Shown here: positions 33,843 through 44,009 of the stretch, piece by piece
Layout of the letters: the number at the start of each line of letters is the position of its first letter
Numbering within the stretch: position 1 is the first letter of the stretch
From: Entoloma clypeatum
Taxonomy: Eukaryota > Basidiomycota > Agaricomycetes > Agaricales > Entolomataceae
Assembly (NCBI GenBank): GCA_963565915.1
Contig: OY751496.1
Span: 2,294,001 to 2,358,000, forward strand
Length of the DNA stretch: 64,000 nt
Direction: 5' to 3'
Notes under the pieces: generated by a model
Databases searched by the model: none
What the model saw: the letters and a program-made list of their open reading frames with translations, nothing else
What the model was told of the DNA's origin: nothing
Position numbers and translations under genes: made by a program

Positions 33843-35069
33843 ATGGCAGCCCGCAACACACAGAACTCCCGCGCAGCAGCAGCCGCAGCGGAAGCTTCAA
33901 ACCTGCAGGACACCAGGGCGACATTTCTACATACGTTCCAAGATATTCCCGCAGAAGAATCTGCACCCAAACCTGACCCCATATCTCCGACACCTCGTCT
34001 CCGAACACCTCAGACACAAGGACCTCCGATTCCTGAAGAATTCCGTCCTTTTAAATCGCCGACCTCTCCTTTTGACGATAACAATCCTTTCCGTCGCGAG
34101 CAAACTCCAAACCTCGCCGAAGCAATTATGCTTATGACGCAGGAGCTCCGACGTAGAGAGACTCCGAAAACTCCGAAAAAGAAATCGAAGGAACCCGACA
34201 CTTTTGACGGTTCCGACTCTCGGAAACTCACCAGTTTCCTCGCACAATGCACACTATATTTCTGAAACAACCCCGCCTTTGACGATGATGATAACAAAGT
34301 CAGTTTCGCTCTGTCGTACCTCCGAGGAACCGCGCTCGAATGGTTTGAGCCCACCCTCTTGGGAGAGTCCGACGACGACTCTGTCTGGTTGGACGACTGG
34401 TCCGCCTTTGTGCACATCCTCCGATCCGAATTCGGACCTATCGATCCGACCGGAGAAGCAGAGGATAGCCTGGATCACCTTCGGATGCGCGACAATCAGA
34501 AGATCCTACGTTACAACGTGGACTTCAAACGTCTTTCCGCTCGCACGCAGTGGGATGATGGCGCGCTCCGATATCGGTACTATACCGGTTTAGCGGAACG
34601 CATCAAGGACGTTTTGGGGACTTTTCCCAAACCAAAGACTCTCGCCGAGTTGAAAGTAATGGCCCATAACATTGATGCTCGCTACTGGGAACGTCAACGC
34701 GAGAAATCGCGCTCCTCCGACAAATCTACTCCGAAATCCGACAAATCCGACAAATCCGACAAAAAACAGACCCCCGCTTCATCATCCTCCAACAACAACT
34801 CCTCATCGTCTAAACCCAACTCGCAACAACAACAAAAATCGTCATCCACCTCTCCGAAATCCGCCCTCTCCGACAAACTTGGCAAAGATGGGAAATTAAC
34901 TCCCCAAGAATGCCAACGATGATTTGACAATAATTTATGCATGTTTTGCGGCAACGTTGGTCATCGGGCTTCCGACTGCTCGAAGAAATCGTCTTCTAAC
35001 GCCAAAGCAAAAGCCCGCGCGGCCCAAGCTGAGGACAAATCGGAGAAGACGACCGAGTCAAAAAAATAG
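33843..35069 (+). pseudogene. G1 gag, interrupted by two in-frame TGA codons
   Basis: ATG 33843 (MAARNTQNSRAAAAA) opens a single frame to TAG at 35067, about 408 codons. The order is a Pro-rich N-terminus, the capsid-like gag core (FALSYLRGTALEWFEP, then FGPIDPTGEAEDSLDHLRM and YYTGLAERIKD), a Ser/Lys/Gln linker, and a CCHC zinc knuckle CMFCGNVGHRASDC for RNA binding. TGA codons at 34263-34265 and 34920-34922 interrupt it. Both sit where CGA (Arg) would fit, and the second directly follows a CGA. C-to-T change at CpG is the simple explanation; read-through is less likely. Without suppression no full Gag or Gag-Pol is made from this copy. Confidence 0.85.
35060..35066 (+). promoter_or_regulatory. 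Likely -1 ribosomal frameshift site, G1 gag/pol
   Basis: The heptamer A AAA AAA is in gag frame (TCA AAA AAA TAG), immediately before the gag stop. Slipping back by one base enters the pol frame, which is open from here with no stop and has no ATG of its own. It fits the canonical X XXY YYZ rule. The downstream stimulating structure was not evaluated. Confidence 0.75.
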
Positions 35070-38000
35070 TAAGCAGTCCTCAGATTCCAGCACGTACTGG
35101 GGATTGCGTTGACTCCTTTCGTGCACCTTTGGAAACCCTCCGACTCAATGCGTCCGCTCTCTCAAATCCGAACTCTCTATGTATTGATTTGATATCTCCG
35201 ACCTTTTCCGATTCTCTTCCGATAAAGACTCTTATTGATTCTGGTTCTACACATTGCTTCGCAGATACCAGATTTATTTCTTCTTTAAACTTATCTCCGA
35301 CTCCGACTCCTTCACCTATGGTTTTGAAACTTTTTGACGGTTCTTCAAATACTTATATCACACAATCTATCGATCTTCCTCTCCGATTTCCTTCCGGTGA
35401 ATTTCTGACCGTCGCGTTTTACGTGACAACCCTCGATTCGTCTTGTAATTTGGTTCTAGGACACAACTGGCTCACCCGCTACAATCCGTTGATTGACTGG
35501 GTATTGGGCAGTATCTTATTCCGTTCTACGTTACCCGACACTCCGAGTCCGACTCCGACGTCGACTGCTGAGGCAGCTCCGCCACCTCTGCAGTGTCCGC
35601 CCTCTCCGATGGGCACCTCCGATCCGCTCACTCCGAACACCTCCGACCCGCCACAGATTACCATGGTCAATGCAGCCGCATATCTCCATGCATGTAAAGC
35701 TCCTGGGGCATACGCTTTCCGTGTTCACCTCTCCGACATCTCCGCCAATTCCGCGTCTGTCTCCGACGACGCTCCCGACCTCTCTGGCATACCCGAGGAA
35801 TACCACGATTTTGCTGATGTATTCAGTAAGAAAAAAGCCGACACCCTTGCACCCCACCGACCGTACGACCTCAAAATCAATTTGGAGGAAGGTACTTCCC
35901 CTCCGATTGGTCCGATGTACTCACTCTCGCAATCCGAACTTGGATCCCTCCGAGACTTCATCGATGAGCACCTCAATATCGGTTTCATCAAACCTTCTAG
36001 TTCACCTCACGGCGCTCCGATCCTCTTCGTCCAAAAGAAAGATGGATCACTCCGACTATGCGTCGACTACCGAGGCCTGAACAAAATCACGAAGAAGGAC
36101 CGATACCCACTTCCGCTCATCTCCGACCTCTTAGCCACTGCCGGAAAAGCACGCGTTTATACCACCATAGACCTCCGACACGCATACCACCTAGTCCGCA
36201 TCGCTGAAGGTGACGAATGGAAAACTGCATTCCGCACTCGCTATGGATCATTTGAATGGTTAGTCATGCCATTCGGATTGTCTAACGCACCTGCAGCCTT
36301 TCAACGTTTTATGAACGACATCTTCTCCGACCTTCTGGACAACTGCGTTACCGTTTACCTCGACGACATCCTGATCTACTCCGACAACCCCGAGGAACAC
36401 AAAAAACATGTCCGAGAAGTCCTCCGACGACTCCGACAACATGGTCTTTACGCCCGCGCCGACAAGTGCGACTTCTCTGCCGAAACTGTAGAATATCTTG
36501 GATTTATCCTTTCTCCCGACGGACTCAAAATGTCGGAAGCGAAAGTCAAGATTATTCAGGATTGGCCTGAACCGCGCAGAGTGAAGGACGTCCAGTCCTT
36601 TTTAGGTTTTGCAAACTTTTACCGACGTTTCATTCCATTCTATTCCAACATCACTATTCCACTCACTCGTTTAACCAGGAAACATGCCACTTGGCTGTTC
36701 TCCGACGATGCTCGAACCGCTTTTAATGACCTGAAAAAGGCATTTACCACCGCTCCGATCCTGACACACTGGATTCCCGACTCTCCGATAATTGTCGAAA
36801 CCGACGCATCCGACTATGCCCTAGCGGCTATTCTGTCGATAGTCACCTCCGACAATGAAGTCCACCCCGTCGCATTCCATTCCCGCACCTTCACGGCCCC
36901 CGAAGTAAACTATGACACCCACGATAAGGAACTTCTTGCCATCTACGAAGCGTTTAAAATTTGGCGCCATTACCTCGAAGGCTCCGGTACTCCGATTGAC
37001 GTCGTTACCGACCACAAAAATCTCGAGTATTTTGCCACCACCAAAGTTCTTTCACGCCGACAAGTCCGATGGTCGGAATACCTTTCTCAGTTCAACCTCG
37101 TCATCCGATTCCGCCCCGGCCGATTGGGAACTAAACCTGACTCTCTAACTAGACGTTGGGATGTCTACCCTAAAGGGGGAAATAGCGACTACGTCGACAT
37201 CAATCCGACCAACCTCCGACCAGTCTTTTCGCAAGAACAGCTCTCCGCTTCAGTTCGCGCGACTCAACTCCTTGAGCCCGTCCTCCGTGCAACCATTATC
37301 ATGGACACAGAAAAGCTTCACCACGACATACTCACAGCACTCCCTTCCGACACTCTTTACGACACTCTTTCTAAAGATCCTAAACCCCGCTGGTCTCTCG
37401 ACCCCGATGGTTTCCTCCGACATGACGATCGGATATACGTTCCCGACTCCGACGACCTCCGACTCCGAGTCCTACAGCACAAGCACGATCATATGCTTGC
37501 TGGACACCCAGGTCAGAACAAGACACTCAGTCTCATTCAGCGTGATTATACCTGGCCCGGAATACGAGATTTCGTTAAACACTATTGCAAGTCATGTACC
37601 ACTTGCATGCGATCGAAGCCACAAAGACACAAGCCTTACGGCCTACTCAAACAGCTTCCGATCCCCGAACGTCCTTGGAATTCTATCTCAATGGATTTCA
37701 TCGAGACCCTTCCGACCTCCGACAACTTTGATTCAATCCTCGTTATCGTTGACCGATTAACGAAACAAAGTATTTTCATTCCGACAACAATTCACTGCAC
37801 CTCCGAAGACCTTGCCGTACTCTTCGTATTGCATGTCTTCTCTAAACACGGCGTCCCCGAACATATCACCTCCGACCGCGGCCCCGAATTCGTCTCCCGA
37901 TTCTTCCGATCTCTCGGAAAGGCTCTAAACATGACCCTCCACTTCACCTCCGGTTACCACCCCGAAGGCGATGGCCAAACCGAACGCACTAACCAGACCC

Positions 38001-38770
38001 TCGAACAGTACTTGCGGATATTCTGCAACTACCAACAGGACAACTGGTCCGCTCTCCTTCCGATTGCGGAGTTCGCGTACAACAACGCACCTAGTACTAC
38101 CACTGGCATATCTCCCTTCTTTGCTAACAAGGGTTACCATCCGAACATTACTGTTCACCCGGAACGAGACCTCGCCTCTTCCCGAGCCCGATCCTTCGTG
38201 ACCGACTTAGACGAACTTCACCAAGAACTGAAAGCCACCATCTCCGACGCTCAACGACGTTACCAGAAGTCCTCCGACAATAATCGGATCGCACCTCCGA
38301 CATTTTCTGTCGGACAACAGGTTTTCGTCAAAGCACAGTTCTTCCGCACAACACGCCCATCCAAGAAACTCTCAGAAAAGTACTTGGGACCATACGAGAT
38401 CATTGCACAACCCGGCACACACTCCTTTACCCTCCGACTCCCCGACACATTCCGCGGTGTTCACCCCGTCTACCACGTCTCCATGCTTGAACCCGCAACT
38501 CCGAACACCATTCCGAATCGGACCCAACCTCCGCCTCCTCCGATTGACATTGACGGAGAACTTGAGTATGAGATCGCTGAAATAGTCGACTCAAAGATCG
38601 ACCGACGACGTAGCTGCAAGCTACTATATTTCGTCCGTTGGTTAGGATATGAAAACACTGATGAAGAATTCTCTTGGCTACCAGCCAATGAATTGGAAAA
38701 CGCCCCCGAGCTTGTCTCCGACTTTCACTCCGCTTATCCCGACAAACCGGGTCCGCTCACATCGCTCTGA
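35067..38770 (+). CDS. pol: G1 pol polyprotein (protease-RT-RNase H-integrase-chromodomain)
   Basis: An open frame of more than 1,200 codons, -1 relative to gag, ends at 38768-38770. Counting residues from 35129, the retropepsin active site is LIDSGSTHCF (about 36-45). Reverse transcriptase follows with DYRGLNKITKKDRYPLPLI and the YLDDILIYS catalytic box (about 409-417). RNase H has ETDASDYALAAILS and TDHKNLEYF. The integrase has a His/Cys zinc finger (HKHDHMLAGHPGQ, CKSCTTCMRSK) and the catalytic D-D-E in MDFIETLP, SDRGPEF and GQTERTNQ. A C-terminal chromodomain (EIVDSKIDRRRSCKLLYFVR, WLGYENTDEEFSWLP; about 1150-1205) would target heterochromatin. No internal stop. Expression is expected as Gag-Pol by frameshift. 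The antisense gene ends only 27 bp beyond the pol stop. Confidence 0.95.
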
Positions 38771-38797
38771 AACAAGAAAAAACAAGTACTATTCTAT

Positions 38798-39766
38798 CTA
38801 CTTAGTACGTTGTTTCTTGTTCGACGGACCCTCCTCCTTGTCCGACTCCTCCTTACCCGACTCCGCCTTCTCCGACGGCTCCGAAATCGACATGTCGGAA
38901 TCGTCCGACAGCTCCGGCAACTCCAACCTTTTCCTATTCACCAGGTCCTTCCTAATCCTTCTCGCAATCCTCTTCTCCAGTCTCAACTCGTGCGTCTCCT
39001 CCGCCGTATCCATCTCCGACTCCGACCCTTCCTCCGACACCTCCGGCGACTTGGGTTGGTACTCGGTGTTCACCGAGCCTTCGACTGCTGTTAGCAGTCG
39101 CCTCACCTGCCTCGTCTCCGCCAGTATCATCTTGAGGACACCCAAGACGGTGTCCTCCGACCCACTCTCCGACGGCATCTCCGACGCCTTTTTCTTCCCC
39201 TTAACCACCTTCACCGTTCTCTTCACCTCCTTCACCTCCGACTTCCCCTCCGACGCTCCGACCTCGCACTTCTTCTTGTCTTTGATACATCCTTTGCAGG
39301 ACGACTTATTCCTAAAAAAAAAAAAAAACAAGGTTAAAACAGAAGAGACGAACCAAAGAGGGACTTACTCATCGCGTTCGCATTCGACGCCCTTCACAAT
39401 GCACCTATCACAGGTGCCGACCCCGACCCCGACTCCCGACCCCTCTCCAACCATCGCCGACACTTCCTCCACCTTCCTCTTCTTCGTCGTCTTCTTCTTC
39501 TTCTCCGCCTGCGGCTCCCCCGACCCCTTGCTCGATGCGCCTTGCGCAGCGGCCACTTCATCGGCCCTTTTCTGAGCCGCCAGCTCCGACGCCCGACGCA
39601 TCTCCTCCGCTAACCGCGCCGCCTCCGCAGCCCTCTCTTCCTCCGCTCTCCGCTCCTCCTCAGCCTTCCTCGCAGCCTCCTCCTCCGCTGCTCGCTTTTT
39701 CGCCTCCACCTCCGCGAGCTTAGCCTGCAGCGCCTCCATCTCCTTTTGAAAATCGGATGCCGACAT
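38798..39766 (-). CDS. Antisense accessory gene in G1: coiled-coil Zn2Cys6 protein
   Basis: ATG 39766 starts MSASDFQKEMEALQAKLAEV, a long Ala/Glu/Arg/Lys coiled coil (about residues 5-75), then a basic KKKKTTKKRK segment. One intron (donor GTAAGT near 39368, acceptor after a T run near 39314) joins CDRCIVKGVECERDE to NKSSCKGCIKDKKKC. Together these give C-X2-C-X6-C-X8-C-X2-C-X6-C, the spacing of a GAL4-type Zn2Cys6 cluster. The intron falls inside the finger, which argues for a real spliced gene. The rest is Lys/Glu-rich and acidic (LPELSDDSDMSISEPSE) and ends with a basic NKKQRTK, a possible nuclear signal. Stop at 38798. It is convergent with pol and transcribed from the 3' LTR side inward. 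Similar antisense reading frames occur, as I recall, in other basidiomycete gypsy elements. DNA binding is inferred from the cysteine pattern. Confidence 0.8.
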
Positions 39767-39918
39767 ATTGAGGTTTATTTTCGGAAGAGTTTAAAACGAA
39801 AAGAGAATGGGGGAACAAGAAGAAAAAACCACTCAGACGGTATTTTCAACCAACGCATCACATGACGCAGTTCACGCGCACCGACCACCTAGGTCCTTAG
39901 GCCTCATAGGTTCGGCCC

Positions 39919-39930
39919 TAAGGGGGAAAT
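39919..39930 (+). promoter_or_regulatory. G1 polypurine tract
   Basis: TAAGGGGGAAAT lies just before the 3' LTR, the usual place for the plus-strand primer. Confidence 0.75.
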
Positions 39931-39932
39931 AC

Positions 39933-40407
39933 TGTTACATTCCGATCCATTCCGACGATTTCCGACCAATCCCGACACCTCCGACATTTTGACTAATACT
40001 TATTATGCATACTTACTGTTATGAATCTCGTTACTACGTACATTACTTACATCCGATCATTTTACTTATGTTAAGAATCTCCGACAGCCACTCGTTATCC
40101 GACTCCGACGAAGCCACACGTCCTCCGACATAGTATTTAAACTTATGTAGAATCGTGTATTAGCTTCAGTTTGAATATCAACTTAGATTCGACATCATAC
40201 CTCCCGTCCTCTTTCCGACTCTTAACTTGAGTCCGACCTCCGACCTCCGATCCTCCGATCCTCCGAAATAAGGACACCGACGTATTAGCGAGGGCGCAAC
40301 ACACAAGTTGAAGCCAAGTCCTTGCCCCTACGTTGCACGCGCTCCGACCTTCCGACCTTCCGACGCGTCCGACGTAGCTCCGACGTTTTGTCGATCAGTT
40401 CTTAACA
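39933..40407 (+). repeat. G1 3' LTR
   Basis: 475 bp, no difference from 33322-33796 seen by eye; followed by the target duplication CTGTT. Confidence 0.96.
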
Positions 40408-40927
40408 CTGTTTAAATATATGTCCCATTAATGCGGACGATCTCGCATCTTGTGCGTGCCATCGTATCCGCACGGCTGCCTCACGTGCCTCTGCTAACCC
40501 CACTGTCACACATCAGTCACGGACCCTGAACATTGGATGATTATGGATTTGCTCTACCTTACCATAGTGAGATGATGAATCCGTCTGGCGAGGACCTGTT
40601 TACAACATAGAGCTGGAAGACTGATAGATGTTCAAAAGAACGGGTTGAAGAAAGTTCTCACCAGTCGAAGCATTCAATATTCAGAACCAGACGTGCAGTT
40701 AGGTGCACAAAAATCTCTTCAACCGCAGATGGATGAGAAACCATGGCAGCAAGGGAGGGAGATAAATAGGAAAAGGAGAAGAGGGCTAGACAACACAAGA
40801 GTATGTAGACAGCGTAGCAGAAAAGAATCAGGCAGACGAAAAGCAACGAAATTCCAATTCCATTTGCTGAAACCCTTGCGCCACCAATTGGTGCGCAAAA
40901 AAATTTGCAGCAAAAGGAAAGAGGAGA
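40408..40927. other. Spacer between G1 and the U2 gene
   Basis: No gene recognised. A basic plus-strand open frame (40645-41061) runs into the U2 gene antisense and is not believed. Confidence 0.5.
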
Positions 40928-41119
40928 TCCCCCGACGACGCAAGCCAGTGGTGCAGTGGCAAGGTCATCGCGCCCCCGCGTTGCAAGCAGAGCGCAGGGG
41001 ACAAGGGCGGCAAAAATTAGATAACCAAGAATGGAGGCGGTGCCTCCATAATAGTGGTTAAACTATTAAGAACAGATACTACACTTGATCTAAGCCAAAA
41101 GGCCAGAGTGGTAAAGAAT
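40928..41119 (-). ncRNA. U2: U2 spliceosomal snRNA
   Basis: Read on the minus strand from about 41119: ATTCTTTACCACTCTGGCC, then the almost invariant U2 core TTTTGGCTTAGATCAAGTG followed by TAGTATCTGTTCTTAATAG. GTAGTA (41082-41077) is the branch-point recognition sequence. A hairpin follows (TATGGAGGCACCGCCTCCAT). The Sm-binding site AATTTTTG lies at 41018-41011. After it come a GC-rich stem-loop III and a stem-loop IV (GCCACTGCACCACTGGC). TATATA at 41146-41141 lies about 25 bp upstream of the assumed 5' end, fitting a snRNA promoter. Ends are estimated to within about 10 nt. No disabling change is visible in the functional elements. U2 base-pairs with intron branch sites in the spliceosome. 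Confidence 0.93.
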
Positions 41120-41140
41120 CGAGGTCGTTGGGGCGCGGCT

Positions 41141-41146
41141 TATATA
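41141..41146 (-). promoter_or_regulatory. TATA-like box of the U2 gene
   Basis: TATATA on the minus strand, about 25 bp before the estimated U2 5' end. Position fits; factor binding is not shown. Confidence 0.5.
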
Positions 41147-41249
41147 GTTCTTTGCTCTGCGCACGGACCAAGCTCTGTTTTCACACGATCTGATTAGATT
41201 CGGTAACTAGACATATTCATGCTTGGCACCAGGATACTTAACCATCACC

Positions 41250-43424
41250 ATGACTGGCGGTGGGGGAGGGGTCCCACTTTTGCAGACTTGGGCTCTGTGC
41301 GGCTTTCTTTTTCTTTCTCTTCTGGCATCGAAGAACGCAGGAGCGTCCTTCATTATTTCTTCAACCTCGTTACTGCCGCGACGCACAGAGCATGGGTTGC
41401 ATCTCCCGATCTTCAAACGGGCGGTGTCAACGTCGACTAAAGGGAATGTGAGACGGGGAGAAATGACGGGGAACACTGGGTTGGGCGATTTCCTGGACGT
41501 GTAGGTCGACTCCACTAACCTTGAATATATATATGTTTCCTTGAAACGTCTGAAAGAAATCTCATCTTACCAGGACGTATACAGTTGTGGTGACAATCGG
41601 CGGTATCTCCACACCCCTCGTCCTTGGTCAGCCGTAATTGTCTCTCATTCTACCCCACCTTACATATTGGATCAAGATACGGGGTCCTCTGACTTGTGGG
41701 TCATCTCGGACGCATGCAGCTCTTGCAGCCGAACTGTTCCTTTCTACCCTCAGTCGACCTTTCAACCCGTGCCTGGCCTCTCCGCTTTGCTTTATTATGG
41801 AGATTCACTTACAGGAACACATGCCTTTGGCCTGATAGGCAGAGACACGGTCAATCTCGCTGGCCTTCGGGTGACGAATCAACACTTCGCTGCAATCAAT
41901 GACACGAGTACGAGCGTGACAGACACAGGGGCAGCGGGGATATTTGGGCTAGGCTTTGCCGTGAACAGGTATGTTGTTCTCCCCTCGGCCTGCAAAGCCA
42001 GGCGGCTCACGATTTGTCTACAGCGTCATTTGGAGAGAACTATTCCCGACAGTTTCAAGACTTGGTGTGGAACGCGACTTTCGTAGCCTTTTGGACAGCA
42101 GCTCCTCACGACAACTAAACCGTTATGACTTCCCGGATCTCACCTCCCTCGCCGAGCGATACCCAAATACAGACCCCCATCCTACTTTCAATGCTACCGT
42201 CCTCGTCCACTCCCAACTTGCATCCCCCCCTACAGCCTCATTTACGCATGCCCTCTTCTCCTCCTTTGCCAAAACCGGGCCCTTCCTCGGCCGCCTGGTT
42301 GCCACTAGCGCGCTCGCGGCTCCACACTTTACCATTACCCTTCGACGGGACACAGTTGACGTCGGTGGGAATGATGGGTTCTTGAGCATTGGAGAACTTC
42401 CTCCGGGCATCAATGAAGGGAATCTGACGTGGGCGAAAGTACGGTCATATAGCGCGAGTGAGGGGGGTTTGCCACCACCAGCGAACTCACCAGGAGAGGT
42501 AGGCCCATCTTTCTTCTCGCATCAAAGGAAGGAAGGTAACAAATTATGATTTAGCAATACCCGATCGCCTGGGAGGTCTTCATTGACGATGTTTACCTCG
42601 ACGGCGTCAAGCTTTCCCGGTCTAATTTATCCTCGTCTTCGATCGCGCTTTCGGCCCTCGTTGACACTGTAAGTCCCACATTGTAATCCTCGCGCTCTTT
42701 CTCAATCAAGCCTACGACTCAGGGTAACTCTCTCGTCCGCGGTCCTGCCGACGTTGTCAGAACTATCCAGACTATTCTGTCCTCTACCTTTCCCTCATTA
42801 CCGCCGCACTTCCCTTGCTCAGAACCGCACACCCTTACCTTTCAAATCGGGGGACGAATGTTCCCGATTGACCCGCGTGATCTTGTCCGGCAGGAGTTTG
42901 ACAACAGTGTCCAGTGGTGTCGCGCCAACTTGGAAGTCACGGATCCGCCTTCCAAGTATCTGTATTCATGGAGCTTGGGGGATCCGTTCTTGAAGAGGTA
43001 TACAATCCTCTTCTAGCGGAATTAAGAGCATCAGATACTAATACCCTCCTTCTGTAGTGTGCTCGCGACGTTCTACTATGGCAACCTGACATACCCGTCG
43101 CGCGACCCGCCAAAGGTGGGATTCTTATCGACGGTACCGCGGGATGCAGAGGAGAGGTTGAAGGCCGCGGTGGAAGCGGCACGTTCGAACGGGGGGAATT
43201 TTGCTGGTGAGGGTTTGCCTTTTTCTTCATTTGAATATGTATACTCAATAATAAGTGGTAACGCAGCGACGTCTGAACGGGCGCCGGTCGTCCAAGGCAC
43301 ACAGACGGGAGCGGTACAAGCGACGAGCACCAGCCGCCCTACGAGTTCGGCTTCCAGACATGGAGGGAGCTGGATTGCATGGATATGGGTTGGAACGGTG
43401 CTTGTGTGCCCCCTAGTTATGTGA
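41250..43424 (+). CDS. Pepsin-like aspartic protease (A1), probably membrane or GPI anchored
   Basis: ATG 41250 (MTGGGGGVPLLQTWALCGFL) begins a signal peptide, followed by a pro-segment with LPIFKRAVS. Introns near 41500-41575, 41627-41675 and others join TYTVVVTIGGISTPLVL to the first active site DTGSSDLWVIS. The pepsin fold continues (FPSTFQP-like flap region, LLYYGDSLTGTHAFG, GAAGIFGLGFAVN). The second active-site Asp is in ALVDTGNSLVRGP, restored across an intron that splits it (donor GTAAGT near 42670). The C-terminal half has YLYSWSLGDPFL and VLATFYYGN. After a Ser/Thr-rich spacer the protein ends in a hydrophobic helix (SWIAWIWVGTVLVCPLVM), as in yapsin-like surface proteases. Both catalytic Asp are present. 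It is divergent from the U2 gene, about 130 bp from its 5' end. Acid proteolysis at the cell surface is expected. Confidence 0.9.
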
Positions 43425-44009
43425 TTCTAACATTCTGTGAGGACCGGGGGATGATTTGAGGGGTTCGGGGCGGTTAGATCAATGGCGTACGGGTTACGGA
43501 GTTCGTTATCGGTTTGGGTATTACCTGGCATGGCCAGGTCCGCTTCAGATCCTTTATTGCCATATGCCGTGAAGAAGTTTGCTTTAAACCTCATCTAAAA
43601 CTCGAACTGACTTGAGGGGACTAACTAACCATCCCTATGGCCTTACTAGTCAAAATGCCACTCCAACTGAACTTGAACTTGAACGAGTGCTACGTTCGGC
43701 TTCGCTGGCGCACGCCCAGCTAAATGGGTTGACAATCCGCCATGGCTTTCTCTCGGGCTTTTCGCATTGGATGCGGTAGCTGCAACTGGAACGACCTCAG
43801 AAGTCGTGAGTTTCCTTGCTCGGATGTAAATGGTCTGTGGGCTGACTGATGCTTGGAGGACTCCCGAGTCATTCAAAAACATAAACCAATCACTCGAGGT
43901 CTGAGAGGATCGTCGGAGGCTCAGCTTATCACAAAAACAAGAACCAATCATCGATGAGTGATTTACGATACCCAAATTCACTAAGTTCAATACATCCTGT
44001 GTCGCTCGC
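43425..44009. other. Spacer between convergent genes
   Basis: Presumed 3' regions of the protease and of the secreted protein. No repeats or genes recognised. Confidence 0.5.

Larger units (their letters stand above)
33322..40407 (+). mobile_element. Complete Ty3/gypsy LTR retrotransposon (chromovirus-like), element G1
   Basis: Two 475-bp LTRs, apparently identical by eye, start TGTTAC and end TTAACA. The 5-bp target duplication CTGTT lies at 33317-33321 and 40408-40412. Inside, in order, are gag, pol (protease, reverse transcriptase, RNase H, integrase, chromodomain) and an antisense accessory gene, then a purine tract. LTR identity implies very recent insertion, although gag carries two in-frame TGA codons. 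Confidence 0.96.

Noticed and set aside
36260..39094. Other long frames across the G1 pol region (both strands)
   Set aside because: Shadows of pol and of the antisense Zn2Cys6 gene; no domain motifs.
40645..41061. Basic plus-strand ORF
   Set aside because: It runs antisense through the U2 snRNA gene and has no protein-like motif.
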